Positions 34,690 through 44,017 of a stretch of 64,000 nucleotides of DNA are shown here, piece by piece (within the stretch, counting starts at the first letter, position 1; the number at the start of each line of letters is the position of its first letter). The notes under the pieces are model-generated. The model was given only the letters and a program-made list of their open reading frames with translations, was not told the origin of the DNA and ran no database searches. The translations under genes and the position numbers were made by a program. This DNA is from JAFEDN01 sp963818985 (GTDB lineage: Bacteria; Pseudomonadota; Gammaproteobacteria; Coxiellales; Coxiellaceae): contig CAWFUJ010000004.1 of assembly GCA_963818985.1 (NCBI GenBank), positions 62,001-126,000 of the forward strand, written 5' to 3'.

Positions 34690-36156
34690 TGTAAGATAGA
34701 CAACCATCAAAAAAAACAACATTAAAAATAGATGAAATAGTAATGAACCTAAATGATTTGTTATTGTAAAACTGTTTGAAACCCAAATTAATACCAGTGA
34801 AAATACAATATAACCCAAGCCCTGCCAATTCTTATAGGGAATTGGAAAATACCGTTGACCTAAAATATAGCATGAAGCCGCCATAAAAAAATAACATATG
34901 AGCGTCGCCCAACTACTACCTACATATCCCGCGATTGGAATTAACAAAAAGTTCAGCCCAATAGTTAGCAATGCGCCGATAACGGCGATCACTGTCCCAT
35001 AATAAGTTTTATCTGTTAATTTAAACCAAACAGAAAAATTATAATAAACACCCAAAAATAAATAACCCAATAATAAAATGGGCACTACTTTTAATCCCTG
35101 ATAATAGTCCTGGCTGCCTAATAAATATTTTAAAATATCCAGATTAACACTGACTGTTAGTAAGATAAAACTACAAACAATGATAAACAGGTGGTTTACC
35201 CTAGCAAATAACAGAGGAGAATTTTTATCCGCTGCATTAGCAAAGAAGAAAGGTTCAGCAGCGAAGCGGAACGCTTGCACAGCCAACAACATAAATACTG
35301 CGTATTTATAACAGGCCGCAAAAACTCCTAATGCATAAAGAGAACTATGACCTGGATAAAAATTTTTAGGCAGCCACCATTCTAATGTCCAACGACTAAA
35401 CATCTCATTGGTCATCCCTGCCAAACCTGTTAACATAATTGGATAAGCATATAGGATCATTGAAGGTAATTGTTTTTTATCAAATTCCGGTCGCCAACGA
35501 CTCAAAATTTTATAAAAGAAAAAAATATAAAAAATATTGGCTAAGAGATTCGCTAAAAAAACATATCCAATCCCATAATTTGAACTTTTAATATATTGAC
35601 TTATTAATTCAAAATCAAAAGTAATTTGCTTGGCAACTAACCAATAAGCAATCAAAAAGAAATAAAGATTTAATCCGACCAAAATAACCACATTAATAAT
35701 TTTGGCTAAAGCAAATTGTATTGCTTTTCTCTCTAGACGCAATCTTGCAAAAGGGATTGCAACAGCAGCATCAATAAACATAATAATAGCCAATATAATA
35801 ACGTAATGCGGTTTGCCAGGAATGTGTAAAAGACTCGCGATTGGTACTGAAAAAATTATAAAAATTAATGAAAGCGATGCACTGATTAATAAAACTGTGG
35901 TCTGAGTGACGTTAAAAACGCGAATCGGGTCAGCATCCGGTTTTGTTGCATAACGAAAATAAGCAGTTTCCATCCCAAATGTATAGATAATATTAAGAAA
36001 AGCTAGGTAAACATATAAGTAACTAATCACGCCATAAGCTGCGGGATCAAAGACTCTAGTATGCAGCGGAAACAATAAAAAATTAAGAACTCTGGGGACG
36101 ATACTTCCTAAACCATAGATGGCTGTATCCCCAGCTAACTTTCGAATTTTAGACAC
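34654..36156 (-). CDS. Oligosaccharide flippase (Wzx/MATE-type polysaccharide transporter)
   Basis: About 500 residues with 12-14 membrane segments of the PF01943 polysaccharide-transporter type, beginning VSKIRKLAGDTAIYGLGSIV. I start at GTG 36156, where GGTGAGAG lies 7 nt upstream. The longer frame from 36273 runs through a 40-bp inverted repeat and is probably not translated. It would move a lipid-linked saccharide across the inner membrane. The last ten or so residues (about YCERKRSNPV) come from an intergenic repeat. No glycosyltransferases adjoin it. Confidence 0.85.
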   Translation of the reverse strand: MSKIRKLAGDTAIYGLGSIVPRVLNFLLFPLHTRVFDPAAYGVISYLYVYLAFLNIIYTFGMETAYFRYATKPDADPIRVFNVTQTTVLLISASLSLIFIIFSVPIASLLHIPGKPHYVIILAIIMFIDAAVAIPFARLRLERKAIQFALAKIINVVILVGLNLYFFLIAYWLVAKQITFDFELISQYIKSSNYGIGYVFLANLLANIFYIFFFYKILSRWRPEFDKKQLPSMILYAYPIMLTGLAGMTNEMFSRWTLEWWLPKNFYPGHSSLYALGVFAACYKYAVFMLLAVQAFRFAAEPFFFANAADKNSPLLFARVNHLFIIVCSFILLTVSVNLDILKYLLGSQDYYQGLKVVPILLLGYLFLGVYYNFSVWFKLTDKTYYGTVIAVIGALLTIGLNFLLIPIAGYVGSSWATLICYFFMAASCYILGQRYFPIPYKNWQGLGYIVFSLVLIWVSNSFTITNHLGSLLFHLFLMLFFLMVVYLTRYCERKRSNPV

Positions 36157-36181
36157 GTAATAACTCTCACCCTGTGGATAG

Positions 36182-36299
36182 GAACGTCCAATTTTGTCCC
36201 AGGTTAAATGAAAAAATGTCCTCGCAATGCTCACATACCTGAGTATGCTCCGCTTGCTCGGACATTTTTTCATTTAACCTGGGACAAAATTGAACGTTC
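36182..36299. repeat. Large hairpin with 40-bp arms
   Basis: 36182-36221 and 36260-36299 are inverted copies with one mismatch (GAACGTCCAATTTTGTCCCA opposite TGGGACAAAATTGAACGTTC). The 38-bp loop contains CAATGCTCACATAC / GTATGCTCCGCTTG, itself weakly paired. It lies between the flippase start and the RlmM-like stop. Unlike the GC palindromes, it has no other copy in the window. Confidence 0.85.
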
Positions 36300-36321
36300 T
36301 GCGTTTGCACGTATATACTTC

Positions 36322-37272
36322 CTAAGATATTTCTAGGCCATTGGTTTTTTCCAAAAAAGAGGATTTTATCCATGTTAATTCATGTTTATTGTGAAACAGA
36401 TGCATTAAACGTGACCCTGGTATTTCAGCAAATTGTTTAACGATCTCACTATCGGTATTTCCTTGCAACTTCAAGGTGCAAACAAAATTATCACATAAGC
36501 CGCTTTCAAGCCAGCCTTGCACCAATTTAAATAAACGTTGCGGATAACAAATAATATCAGAAAAAAACCAATCTATTTTACCGATTTCTTTTGGAGTTAT
36601 GGCGAACGCACTGCGTTCCAAAAAATTAATATTGGGTAATTTAGCTATTGTCGGAGCCAACGGTGCTTTGTCTACGCTAATGACTGAACAGCCGATCTGC
36701 TGTAAAACCCAGGCCCACCCTCCCGGGCTGCTACCCAAATCCAGACAAAGTTCACTGGGTTTAGGTTTAATACCAAAGAGGGTAAATAATTCCCACAGTT
36801 TTAAATAGGCGCGCGATGGAGGATCTTGCTTGTTTTCATTGAATTGAATGATGCCGTTAGCAAATGGACTTAAACAATGTGGACTTGCTAAAATTGTTTG
36901 TTCATCAATCAAAGTCCATGAACCAATGTTTTTAGTGGGCAAGGGCTGCAAAAAATCCAATGGCTTTGATTTAATTGAAGTTAACTGCTGCTGAATAAGT
37001 TGGGTGCGGCGATGTAAATGGAATTCATAAGGCGACCATCGCAACTGCAGCGCTTTTAGCTGCTTTGCTCCTGCTGAGATTGATTGTATAGGGATAAAAA
37101 CAGGATCCAACCAAATATTTTGCACCCATAAGGGCTTTACATGTTGGTTGATTGCTAGAACCAAGTGATCAAAAACCCCCTCTAGCTGATCAATTTCGGA
37201 TATTAATTCATTAACAAAACCTTCAGGCGCTAAATAAGCAGTTAATTTCACATTCTTTTTATCGTTATTCAT
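36322..37272 (-). CDS. RlmM-like 23S rRNA 2'-O-ribose methyltransferase (FtsJ domain)
   Basis: About 316 residues from ATG 37272; the upstream 20 codons run into a palindromic repeat. The C-terminal RrmJ/FtsJ domain has SELCLDLGSSPGGWAWVLQQ (SAM site), SVDKAPL, DWFFSDI and VCTLKLQ (catalytic Asp and Lys). The N-terminal part resembles the THUMP-like region of RlmM, which methylates C2498 of 23S rRNA, but is shorter than the E. coli enzyme (366). The start is uncertain because no strong ribosome site is visible. Confidence 0.82.
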   Translation of the reverse strand: MNNDKKNVKLTAYLAPEGFVNELISEIDQLEGVFDHLVLAINQHVKPLWVQNIWLDPVFIPIQSISAGAKQLKALQLRWSPYEFHLHRRTQLIQQQLTSIKSKPLDFLQPLPTKNIGSWTLIDEQTILASPHCLSPFANGIIQFNENKQDPPSRAYLKLWELFTLFGIKPKPSELCLDLGSSPGGWAWVLQQIGCSVISVDKAPLAPTIAKLPNINFLERSAFAITPKEIGKIDWFFSDIICYPQRLFKLVQGWLESGLCDNFVCTLKLQGNTDSEIVKQFAEIPGSRLMHLFHNKHELTWIKSSFLEKTNGLEIS

Positions 37273-37304
37273 TCTTTTTTCTAACTTTTTAGTTGTCATC
37301 CCAT

Positions 37305-37350
37305 AACTGTCATCCCGGAAAATGCGTAGCATTTATCCGGGATGACAGTT
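37305..37350. repeat. Palindromic repeat of the AACTGTCATCCCGGA type
   Basis: AACTGTCATCCCGGA and its exact complement enclose AAATGC-GTA-GCATTT, a 46-bp double hairpin between the RlmM-like gene and the FAD enzyme. A sister copy is at 46635. Confidence 0.85.
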
Positions 37351-37351
37351 A

Positions 37352-38740
37352 TCAAACCATTTTCTCTGCGCATTTACTGTAAATATCACTGAGCAAGCCA
37401 GGAGGATCATATTTATTTTTTACTGAAAGATAAACAGATTTATCATACAAACGCCAAAATTCTTCCTCAGAATAAAAAACATTGGAATATAGCCATTTAT
37501 TTCCACCGCATTTTGCAACTTTTTCCTCAATCCGTTTATTAAAAAAACCTTTCTCTTTATTAGAAGGAATAAAATCTCCATAGGCGCCAAAATTTATATA
37601 AAGTTTTTCTTTGGTCATTTGACAAAATAAGAATTTATCAAATTCGGCATTAATCTTAAGTGGACAAATTAACATCGGATTAATATGAATTTCGTTTTTA
37701 AAAAATTGATAAAAATCTTCAGCATGATCAATTGGAATTTGTAAATCTTGAATAATAGTTTCAGTTTTCTTTCCTAAGAGATTACTGATGGTCCTTGCTA
37801 TTTTATTGGTATTCACAAAGTGCATAATTTTCCAATATATTGTGGACTTAAGTAGCCACTTTCCTAGCAATAATCTAACAAAATAATTTTGCATTAAAAA
37901 ATATTTGGAACACCAAAACCAATCAGGATCCCAACGCCAGATATAATCCGAAGCAGTTAAATAATCTAATTTTTTTTGTGGGATAGATTTATAATAAATT
38001 CGCATATATTTATAATCGCTCACAAATGGCGCCTCATCAACAAAGTATCCTAGATTTATATATAAATCATCGTTCATCCCCACACCATCTATGAAAGCGA
38101 GGTCATCAACTGGGTTGTTAGCTAGTTCATAAAGCTTGGAAAAATATGCATTCACATCGGTAAAATGGAGGCGAGAAATCTTGACATAAGCTTTAGCGGG
38201 TATCAAACGCATTTTGGCCTTTAAAACATAGCCTAAAGTGCCATATGAACTGGGTAACGCATAAAACAAATCACGATGTTCATTGGTTGGCGAGCAGATA
38301 ACAACACGACCGTCACTCAATAAGACTTCCAATTCACAGGCGGTTTCATGGACCCACCCATATTTAAAAGAAGAAGACTCTGCGCCTAAGCCAGCGATAG
38401 CACCGCCGACTGTGATTGATTTAAGTTCCGGAACAACAGCAGGTAAACAATTAAATTTTAAAGCTTGCTTAACAAAATCTTCATAAGTCACCAATCCTTC
38501 CACCTCTGCGGTTAAATGTTCAGGATCGATAGTGATGACTTGATTAAATGCGGTGAGGTCGAGCCAATTAGCATTTTTATTGCCGCGATGGCGGAATAAA
38601 TTTGAGGTTTTCTTTTTTAAACGTAAAGGCCCATCGTGCGAAGATTGTTTAGTAAATTGCGCTAACAAATTTTGCTTCTTTTTTTGATAAGAAATTTTAG
38701 ACTGTTCGAACGTATCCTCAACGGACATTGACATATCCAT
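37352..38740 (-). CDS. FAD-binding oxidoreductase, DHCR24/TmsA-like
   Basis: A 462-residue VAO-type flavoprotein. The FAD-binding half shows AVVPELKSITVGGAIAGLG, ESSSFKYGWVHE and YALPSSYGTLGYVLKA, wording very close to 24-dehydrocholesterol reductase (DHCR24/Diminuto). The second half keeps the DHCR24 pattern through INFGAYGDF and EEEFWRLYDKS. There is no N-terminal membrane anchor. The start at 38740 is supported by AAGGAG 6 nt before and gives a 23-bp overlap with the Cfa-like gene. In actinobacteria a flavoprotein of this type (TmsA) reduces the methylene intermediate made by a Cfa-like enzyme (TmsB) to give 10-methyl fatty acids. A sterol or other alkene reductase is the alternative. Confidence 0.82.
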   Translation of the reverse strand: MDMSMSVEDTFEQSKISYQKKKQNLLAQFTKQSSHDGPLRLKKKTSNLFRHRGNKNANWLDLTAFNQVITIDPEHLTAEVEGLVTYEDFVKQALKFNCLPAVVPELKSITVGGAIAGLGAESSSFKYGWVHETACELEVLLSDGRVVICSPTNEHRDLFYALPSSYGTLGYVLKAKMRLIPAKAYVKISRLHFTDVNAYFSKLYELANNPVDDLAFIDGVGMNDDLYINLGYFVDEAPFVSDYKYMRIYYKSIPQKKLDYLTASDYIWRWDPDWFWCSKYFLMQNYFVRLLLGKWLLKSTIYWKIMHFVNTNKIARTISNLLGKKTETIIQDLQIPIDHAEDFYQFFKNEIHINPMLICPLKINAEFDKFLFCQMTKEKLYINFGAYGDFIPSNKEKGFFNKRIEEKVAKCGGNKWLYSNVFYSEEEFWRLYDKSVYLSVKNKYDPPGLLSDIYSKCAEKMV

Positions 38741-39848
38741 TTATAACTCCTTGGGGCGACAGTACAAATTGATAAAGTTGCATGGCACGTGCCCTAAACC
38801 CGCCTGCACTAGATAACAAATAATAACGCCACATGCGACGAAATCGTTCATCATATTGAGATGTTAAATTTTGCCAATTTTGTTCAAAATTATCATACCA
38901 AGCTATTAAAGTTTTATCATAATCGACGCCGATATTATGAATATCTTCGGTAATAAAAAACGATTCCGAAGCTTCACATAGCAATTTTAAAGTAGGCAAT
39001 TCCGCTTGAGGAAAAATATATTTCTGAATCCATGGATCGGTAAAACTGTTAGAAATATTTTTTGCAATCGTATGTAAAAGAAATAATCCATCCTCTTTTA
39101 AATTATTATTAACTATCTTCATTAAATCATGATAATTCTTATGGCCCACGTGCTCACATAAACCAATACTCACCGCCTTATCAAATTTAATATTTGCTGG
39201 ATTATAGGTGGCAACGTCACGATAGTCACACTCAAATAATTGAACAGACAAACCTTGACATAATTGACGAGCAAAACGCATCTGCTCTTCTGATATGTTA
39301 ATAGAAATCATTTCCACACCGTAATTTTCAGCAGCCCATTTTGCAAAGCCACCGAAACCACATCCCAATTCCAGTACTTTCTCACCTGGTTTTAAGTATA
39401 ATTTACGGCAAATTAAATCATATTTTGCAAATTGGGCTTCGTCTAGGGTCTTGGCATCCTTCCAATAGGCGCATGTGTATGCCATGCTTTTTCCAAGCAT
39501 TAAAGAATATAAATCATTACCAAGATTGTAATGGACTTTTGCAACTTCATGAGCGCGGTCTCGGGATTGAGCATTTATAAAAAAATTTTTTAATAAAAAA
39601 AGCAACTTGGTTGAGCTGTTATAAATTTCATCAGAATCTATAAAACGTAGAATTCGAGAAAACATTTCTTCTAATCGTTGGCAATCCCACCAGCCATCCA
39701 TATAGCTTTCACCAGCACCAATCGAAGGCTCATCTGTAATTCGATCAAAGAACTTAGGTTCGTTAATTTGTATGTCCCAAGGTTTTGGCCCATTAATTTC
39801 TATGCCGGCTTTTGCTAAAATCCGGCCAATTTTAGTCGTCTTATCCAT
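38718..39848 (-). CDS. Cyclopropane-fatty-acyl-phospholipid synthase family methyltransferase (Cfa/TmsB-like)
   Basis: 376 residues, full length relative to E. coli Cfa (382). The N-terminal lipid-binding part has SIGAGESYMDGWWDC. The methyltransferase has VLELGCGFGGFAKWA (C163), IGLCEHVGHKN (bicarbonate-site E232) and LLHTIA (H259). In YYLLSSAGGFRAR a serine (S347) stands where the E. coli enzyme has C354. It overlaps the DHCR24-like flavoprotein gene by 23 bp, so the two probably act on the same phospholipid acyl chains. It makes either plain cyclopropane rings or, with the partner, methyl branches. Confidence 0.9.
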   Translation of the reverse strand: MDKTTKIGRILAKAGIEINGPKPWDIQINEPKFFDRITDEPSIGAGESYMDGWWDCQRLEEMFSRILRFIDSDEIYNSSTKLLFLLKNFFINAQSRDRAHEVAKVHYNLGNDLYSLMLGKSMAYTCAYWKDAKTLDEAQFAKYDLICRKLYLKPGEKVLELGCGFGGFAKWAAENYGVEMISINISEEQMRFARQLCQGLSVQLFECDYRDVATYNPANIKFDKAVSIGLCEHVGHKNYHDLMKIVNNNLKEDGLFLLHTIAKNISNSFTDPWIQKYIFPQAELPTLKLLCEASESFFITEDIHNIGVDYDKTLIAWYDNFEQNWQNLTSQYDERFRRMWRYYLLSSAGGFRARAMQLYQFVLSPQGVINGYVNVR

Positions 39849-39977
39849 AGAAGATAATCTCCATCGGTAAATGCCTAGTATTTAAGATGTTTAAGATATT
39901 TAAGATGGAACACTACAATTTATTTGAATTATACGCAACCATTATTATCGTTTTTTGGTTAAAATTCGTTGAGATTG

Positions 39978-41585
39978 CTATTGGAGAATGCCTTGACTGA
40001 GGAGGTATTCTTCATAGGTTCCGGCGAAATCAATAACGCCTTGCGGTTTTAATTCGATAATGCGCGTGGCCAGTGAAGAGACAAATTCACGATCGTGACT
40101 GACAAATATTATCGTCCCTAAATAATTTTCTAGTGCGGTATTTAATGATTCAATTGATTCCATATCCAAATGATTGGTGGGTTCATCCATCAGCATGACA
40201 TTTGCCTTAATTAGCATAAGCTTGCCAAATAATAATCTAGCTTCTTCCCCTCCAGAGATAACTTTGACAGATTTTTGACTCTCATCTCGTGAAAATAATA
40301 ATCGGCCCAATGTGGCCCGAATAGTTTGTTCATCATCGCCAGGCTGCATCCATTGACTCATCCAAGAAAATAAAGTGGTATCCACCGCATAATCTGCAGC
40401 ATGATCTTGGGCAAAATAGCCAATCTGAGCATTCTCGGCCCATTTAATATCGCCTGCATCGGGCGTCAGATCGCCCGCCAAACACCGCAATAAAGTCGTT
40501 TTTCCGATTCCATTAGGACCAATAATAGCAACTCGGTCTCCCGCCTCGATTGTTAAATTAAGTTTTTGGAATAAAGGCCCTTTGTCATAGCCTTTGGTTA
40601 ATCCTTTAACTTCCACCGCCAAACGATGTAACTTTTTCTTTTGGTCAAAGCGGATAAATGGATTAGCGCGACTGGATGGCTTCACATCTTCTAACTTAAT
40701 TTTTTCAACTTGGCGCGCTCGAGAGGTCGCTTGTCTAGATTTAGAAGCATTTGCAGAAAATCGACTGACAAATGATTGTAGCTCTGCAATTTGTACTTTC
40801 TTCTTAGCATTATCAGCTAACAAGCGCTCTCGGACTTGAGTAGAGGCCAGCATATAATCATCGTAATTACCAGGATAAATACGCACTTCGCCGTAGTCTA
40901 AATCAGCCATATGAGTGCAAACGCTATTAAGAAAATGACGATCGTGAGAAATAATGATCATCGTGCAATTTCGCTCGTTAAGTATGTTTTCTAACCAGCG
41001 GATGGTGTTTATATCCAAGTTATTGGTCGGTTCGTCGAGTAGCATAATATCCGGCTCACCAAACAGTGCTTGAGCCAACAAAACTCTTAATTTCCAACCA
41101 GGCGCCACCGCTTTCATCAAGCCATTATGCTGTTCCAATGGAATTCCCAAACCCAATAAAAGTTCACCAGCACGAGATTCTGCCGTATAACCATCTAATT
41201 CAGCAAACTCCACTTCTAAATCAGCAACAATCATGCCATCTTTATCACTCATTTCGGGTAAAGAATAAATACGATCACGTTCTTGCTTCACAGCCCAAAG
41301 CTTAGGATGGCCCATTATAACTGTGTCGATAACGCTAAATTGCTCAAAGCCGAATTGATCTTGGCGTAGTTTACCTAGGCGCTTATGCGCATCTATGCTG
41401 ACATTGCCTGAGGTAGGTTGTAAATCCCCTCCTAAGATCTTCATAAAAGTTGATTTACCGCTGCCATTTGCACCAATTAAACCATAGCGACAACCTTCAG
41501 AAAACTTCACTGAAACGTTCTCAAACAGTGGCTTAGCGCCAAATTGCATAGTCAAATTAGAAGTTGAAATCAAGGGCTTATCCAA
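39978..41585 (-). CDS. ybiT: ABC-F family ATPase YbiT
   Basis: A 535-residue protein with two ABC ATPase domains and no membrane segment. First Walker A GANGSGKST near 38; signature-like VAPGWKLRVLLAQAL; Walker B DIMLLDEPTNNLD. The linker (about 245-315) is Lys/Arg-rich. Second Walker A GPNGIGKTT, signature KVISGGEEARLLFG, Walker B VMLMDEPTNHLD. Size and signature wording match E. coli YbiT (530). ABC-F proteins act on the ribosome during translation. Confidence 0.93.
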   Translation of the reverse strand: MDKPLISTSNLTMQFGAKPLFENVSVKFSEGCRYGLIGANGSGKSTFMKILGGDLQPTSGNVSIDAHKRLGKLRQDQFGFEQFSVIDTVIMGHPKLWAVKQERDRIYSLPEMSDKDGMIVADLEVEFAELDGYTAESRAGELLLGLGIPLEQHNGLMKAVAPGWKLRVLLAQALFGEPDIMLLDEPTNNLDINTIRWLENILNERNCTMIIISHDRHFLNSVCTHMADLDYGEVRIYPGNYDDYMLASTQVRERLLADNAKKKVQIAELQSFVSRFSANASKSRQATSRARQVEKIKLEDVKPSSRANPFIRFDQKKKLHRLAVEVKGLTKGYDKGPLFQKLNLTIEAGDRVAIIGPNGIGKTTLLRCLAGDLTPDAGDIKWAENAQIGYFAQDHAADYAVDTTLFSWMSQWMQPGDDEQTIRATLGRLLFSRDESQKSVKVISGGEEARLLFGKLMLIKANVMLMDEPTNHLDMESIESLNTALENYLGTIIFVSHDREFVSSLATRIIELKPQGVIDFAGTYEEYLLSQGILQ

Positions 41586-41712
41586 AAATTATTGTTAACC
41601 CGGGATTATACCATAGTTTGATTTTTTGTCATACAAAAGTTGCTTCTGGGAAAGGGGAATAAAACGCTCCATGTGCTATATTTTGATATTGGATTAGTTA
41701 ATAAGGATAAAA

Positions 41713-43791
41713 ATGTTCTCGTTTAAAAAATTTATACAGCCTGTCCGCCTGAGAACACTTAAAATTGATATTCTCAGTCTTTTTTTATCGTTAATAATTA
41801 CTGCCTTCTGTTGCGTTATTTTGTATTCATATTACCGAAGTTATCAGTCTATTCTAACCTATTCACAGGGTACTATGGAAAGAAACAGCATGGCCATTAT
41901 TGAAAGAATAGAAATCTTAGGCACCGACTTGGAACAAACCTTACATGATGCCTCGTCGCTATTTTTAGATGTAGAAAAACTCAGCATCCATAATCAAGAC
42001 TTAATACACTATATGCTCGACGTGGTTACTTATAATACTCGTCTTTCCTCATTTTTTATTGGTCTTCAATCTGGCAATTTAATCGAAGTAGGAAATTTGC
42101 GGTTAACCGGCCAAACTCATTATATCTCCCTGCCTTATAAATTATTACCCGTAAACGCTATTTATTTAGTTAAACTAATAGACCAATCCAATAAAGTTTC
42201 CCCTCAAAGCTATATATACAAAGATGCTAATTATAATACTGTGGGCGAAGAGCACCTTCGACAAATCAATTTAAATATACTCATCAGGCCATGGTACATG
42301 GGAGCAATAACAACTAAAGGACTTTATTGGACGGATATTTATACTTTTGTCGATACCCAAAAGCCTGGAATTAGCGTATCTAAGCCGATATATAAAAACC
42401 AAACTTTGATTGGCGTGATTGGTGCCGACCTTTCTTTTAATGCATTTTCAAAATTTTTATTGCAGCAAAAAATTGGCAAAACAGGAAAGGCTTTTGTTTT
42501 AGATGAAAAGGGCAATATTTTGATTCCAGATAAGGCTGAAATAAATGAGTCTTTATTCTCGGAAAAGATTATTGATACCGCATTCAGTCATTATAAGAAA
42601 ACATTAAATAAAAATTTTATTTTCGAAGTTGAAAATGCTAAATACCTGGCTTACATCGAAAGCTTGCCTAAAAACTATAAGAAAAATTGGCTAATACTTA
42701 TTGTGGTGCCTTTTTCCGATTTCTTTGCAGAATTAGTTCAAACACAATTTCAAATTGCATTTATAACTTTAATTATTTTATTAATATCAATTCTTATTAT
42801 CATTTATTTTTCCAAGCGTATTTCTCAACCTATTGTCATATTATCAAAAGAAATTGATAAAATTACCAACTTAGATTTGAGTAGCGAGAAAAGAATTAAT
42901 TCACAAATAATAGAAATAAAGACCATGGACACTTCCATTGCCAGATTGAGGATTGCACTAAGATCATTCGCAAAATATATACCTAGTGAAGTTGTTAAAA
43001 ATTTACTAGAAATAGGCAAAGAAATTGATCTACATGTGGATAAGAAAGGACTTACCATTTTTTTCTCCGATATCCAGGACTTTACTTCTTTAGTTGAAAC
43101 TTATTCTTTAGATAAATTAATGCCGCAAGTAACCGAATATTTTGATGGACTCTCTAAATTAGTATTAGCCAATCATGGAACCATTGATAAATATATAGGA
43201 GATAGCGTGATGGCTTTTTGGGGCGCGCCACTAAATATTGAAGACCATGCTTATTATGCGTGTATCACAGCGTTGCGATGCTTGGCCTTCGTGAACCGTT
43301 TTAATAAAAAAAATAAGGAAGCTGGCAATCCGGAATTTTACACTCGATTTGGTATTCACACCGGAAATGTCGTGGTTGGAAATATAGGCACTGAAGAAAG
43401 AATGAATTACACTGTACTAGGAGATGCCGTAAATACAGCTGCACGTTTACAATTAACCGATAAAGTTTACCATACTAATATCATCATTAGTGAAGAAGTC
43501 CACCAATTGATTAATGATCGTTTTGTCGTTAGACCTTTAGACATAGTTGAAGTGAGAGGAAAAAAACAAAAAATAAAAATTTTCGAATTAGTTGCCCTAA
43601 CCAAAGGAGATGGTGAAATAGCAGCAACCCTTGAGCAAGTCGAGTTATGCAAATCCTTTACTAAAGGTTACGAAGCTTTTAGTACCGGGAATTTTCAACA
43701 AGCCCAAGCCATATTTACCGCCATCCACCTAAAATTTCCAAATGATTTCCCAACTTTAATCTACCTAGAACGTCTTAAAGAATTTTTATAA
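41713..43791 (+). CDS. Membrane adenylate cyclase with Cache sensor and HAMP domain
   Basis: 692 residues. Membrane segment 1 at about 18-40, an extracytoplasmic dCache-type domain about 50-340 (WYMGAITTKGLYWTDIYT), segment 2 at about 345-367, a HAMP-like linker, and a class III cyclase domain from about 446. Metal aspartates D453 (FFSDIQDF) and D497 (IGDSVMAF), adenine-selecting K493 and D571 (LGDAVN), and transition-state N574 and R578 are all present, so ATP is the predicted substrate. The C-terminal 60 residues look like a helical TPR-style tail. It probably senses a small ligand in the periplasm and makes cAMP. Monocistronic, with AAGGATA before the ATG. Confidence 0.92.
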   Translation: MFSFKKFIQPVRLRTLKIDILSLFLSLIITAFCCVILYSYYRSYQSILTYSQGTMERNSMAIIERIEILGTDLEQTLHDASSLFLDVEKLSIHNQDLIHYMLDVVTYNTRLSSFFIGLQSGNLIEVGNLRLTGQTHYISLPYKLLPVNAIYLVKLIDQSNKVSPQSYIYKDANYNTVGEEHLRQINLNILIRPWYMGAITTKGLYWTDIYTFVDTQKPGISVSKPIYKNQTLIGVIGADLSFNAFSKFLLQQKIGKTGKAFVLDEKGNILIPDKAEINESLFSEKIIDTAFSHYKKTLNKNFIFEVENAKYLAYIESLPKNYKKNWLILIVVPFSDFFAELVQTQFQIAFITLIILLISILIIIYFSKRISQPIVILSKEIDKITNLDLSSEKRINSQIIEIKTMDTSIARLRIALRSFAKYIPSEVVKNLLEIGKEIDLHVDKKGLTIFFSDIQDFTSLVETYSLDKLMPQVTEYFDGLSKLVLANHGTIDKYIGDSVMAFWGAPLNIEDHAYYACITALRCLAFVNRFNKKNKEAGNPEFYTRFGIHTGNVVVGNIGTEERMNYTVLGDAVNTAARLQLTDKVYHTNIIISEEVHQLINDRFVVRPLDIVEVRGKKQKIKIFELVALTKGDGEIAATLEQVELCKSFTKGYEAFSTGNFQQAQAIFTAIHLKFPNDFPTLIYLERLKEFL

Positions 43792-43831
43792 AAACGAACC
43801 CCTCTACCAAACTGTACATTATGTCCATTAA

Positions 43832-43884
43832 TGCCATCATCCTGCGCTCAAGCCGCAGGAGGGCAAGCTGCCGTGGGATGACAA
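43832..43884. repeat. Degenerate palindromic repeat
   Basis: CATCCTGCGCTCAAGCCGCA then GCTGCCGTGGGATGACA. It is a worn copy of the CCGCGG family interrupted by an internal duplication (GCAGGAGGGCAAGC), downstream of the cyclase gene. Confidence 0.6.
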
Positions 43885-44017
43885 ACTTCTTATATTAGCG
43901 CTTGCGTTAAAAATAATTTTTCAAAGTATGTACGTTTAAGAAAACTTTAATTTAGCCAGGTTAATATGTATTAATTACACATAGAATATAAAAATAAACA
44001 GTTGACGAGGTATACAC

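Noticed and set aside
34509..34703. 64-codon frame containing a VIASVSEAIQ-like peptide
   Set aside because: This peptide is the translation of the CATTGCGAG-type repeat, a common false gene.
36167..36373. Open frame across the 40-bp hairpin
   Set aside because: Coding appearance arises from the inverted repeat; no homology and no ribosome site.
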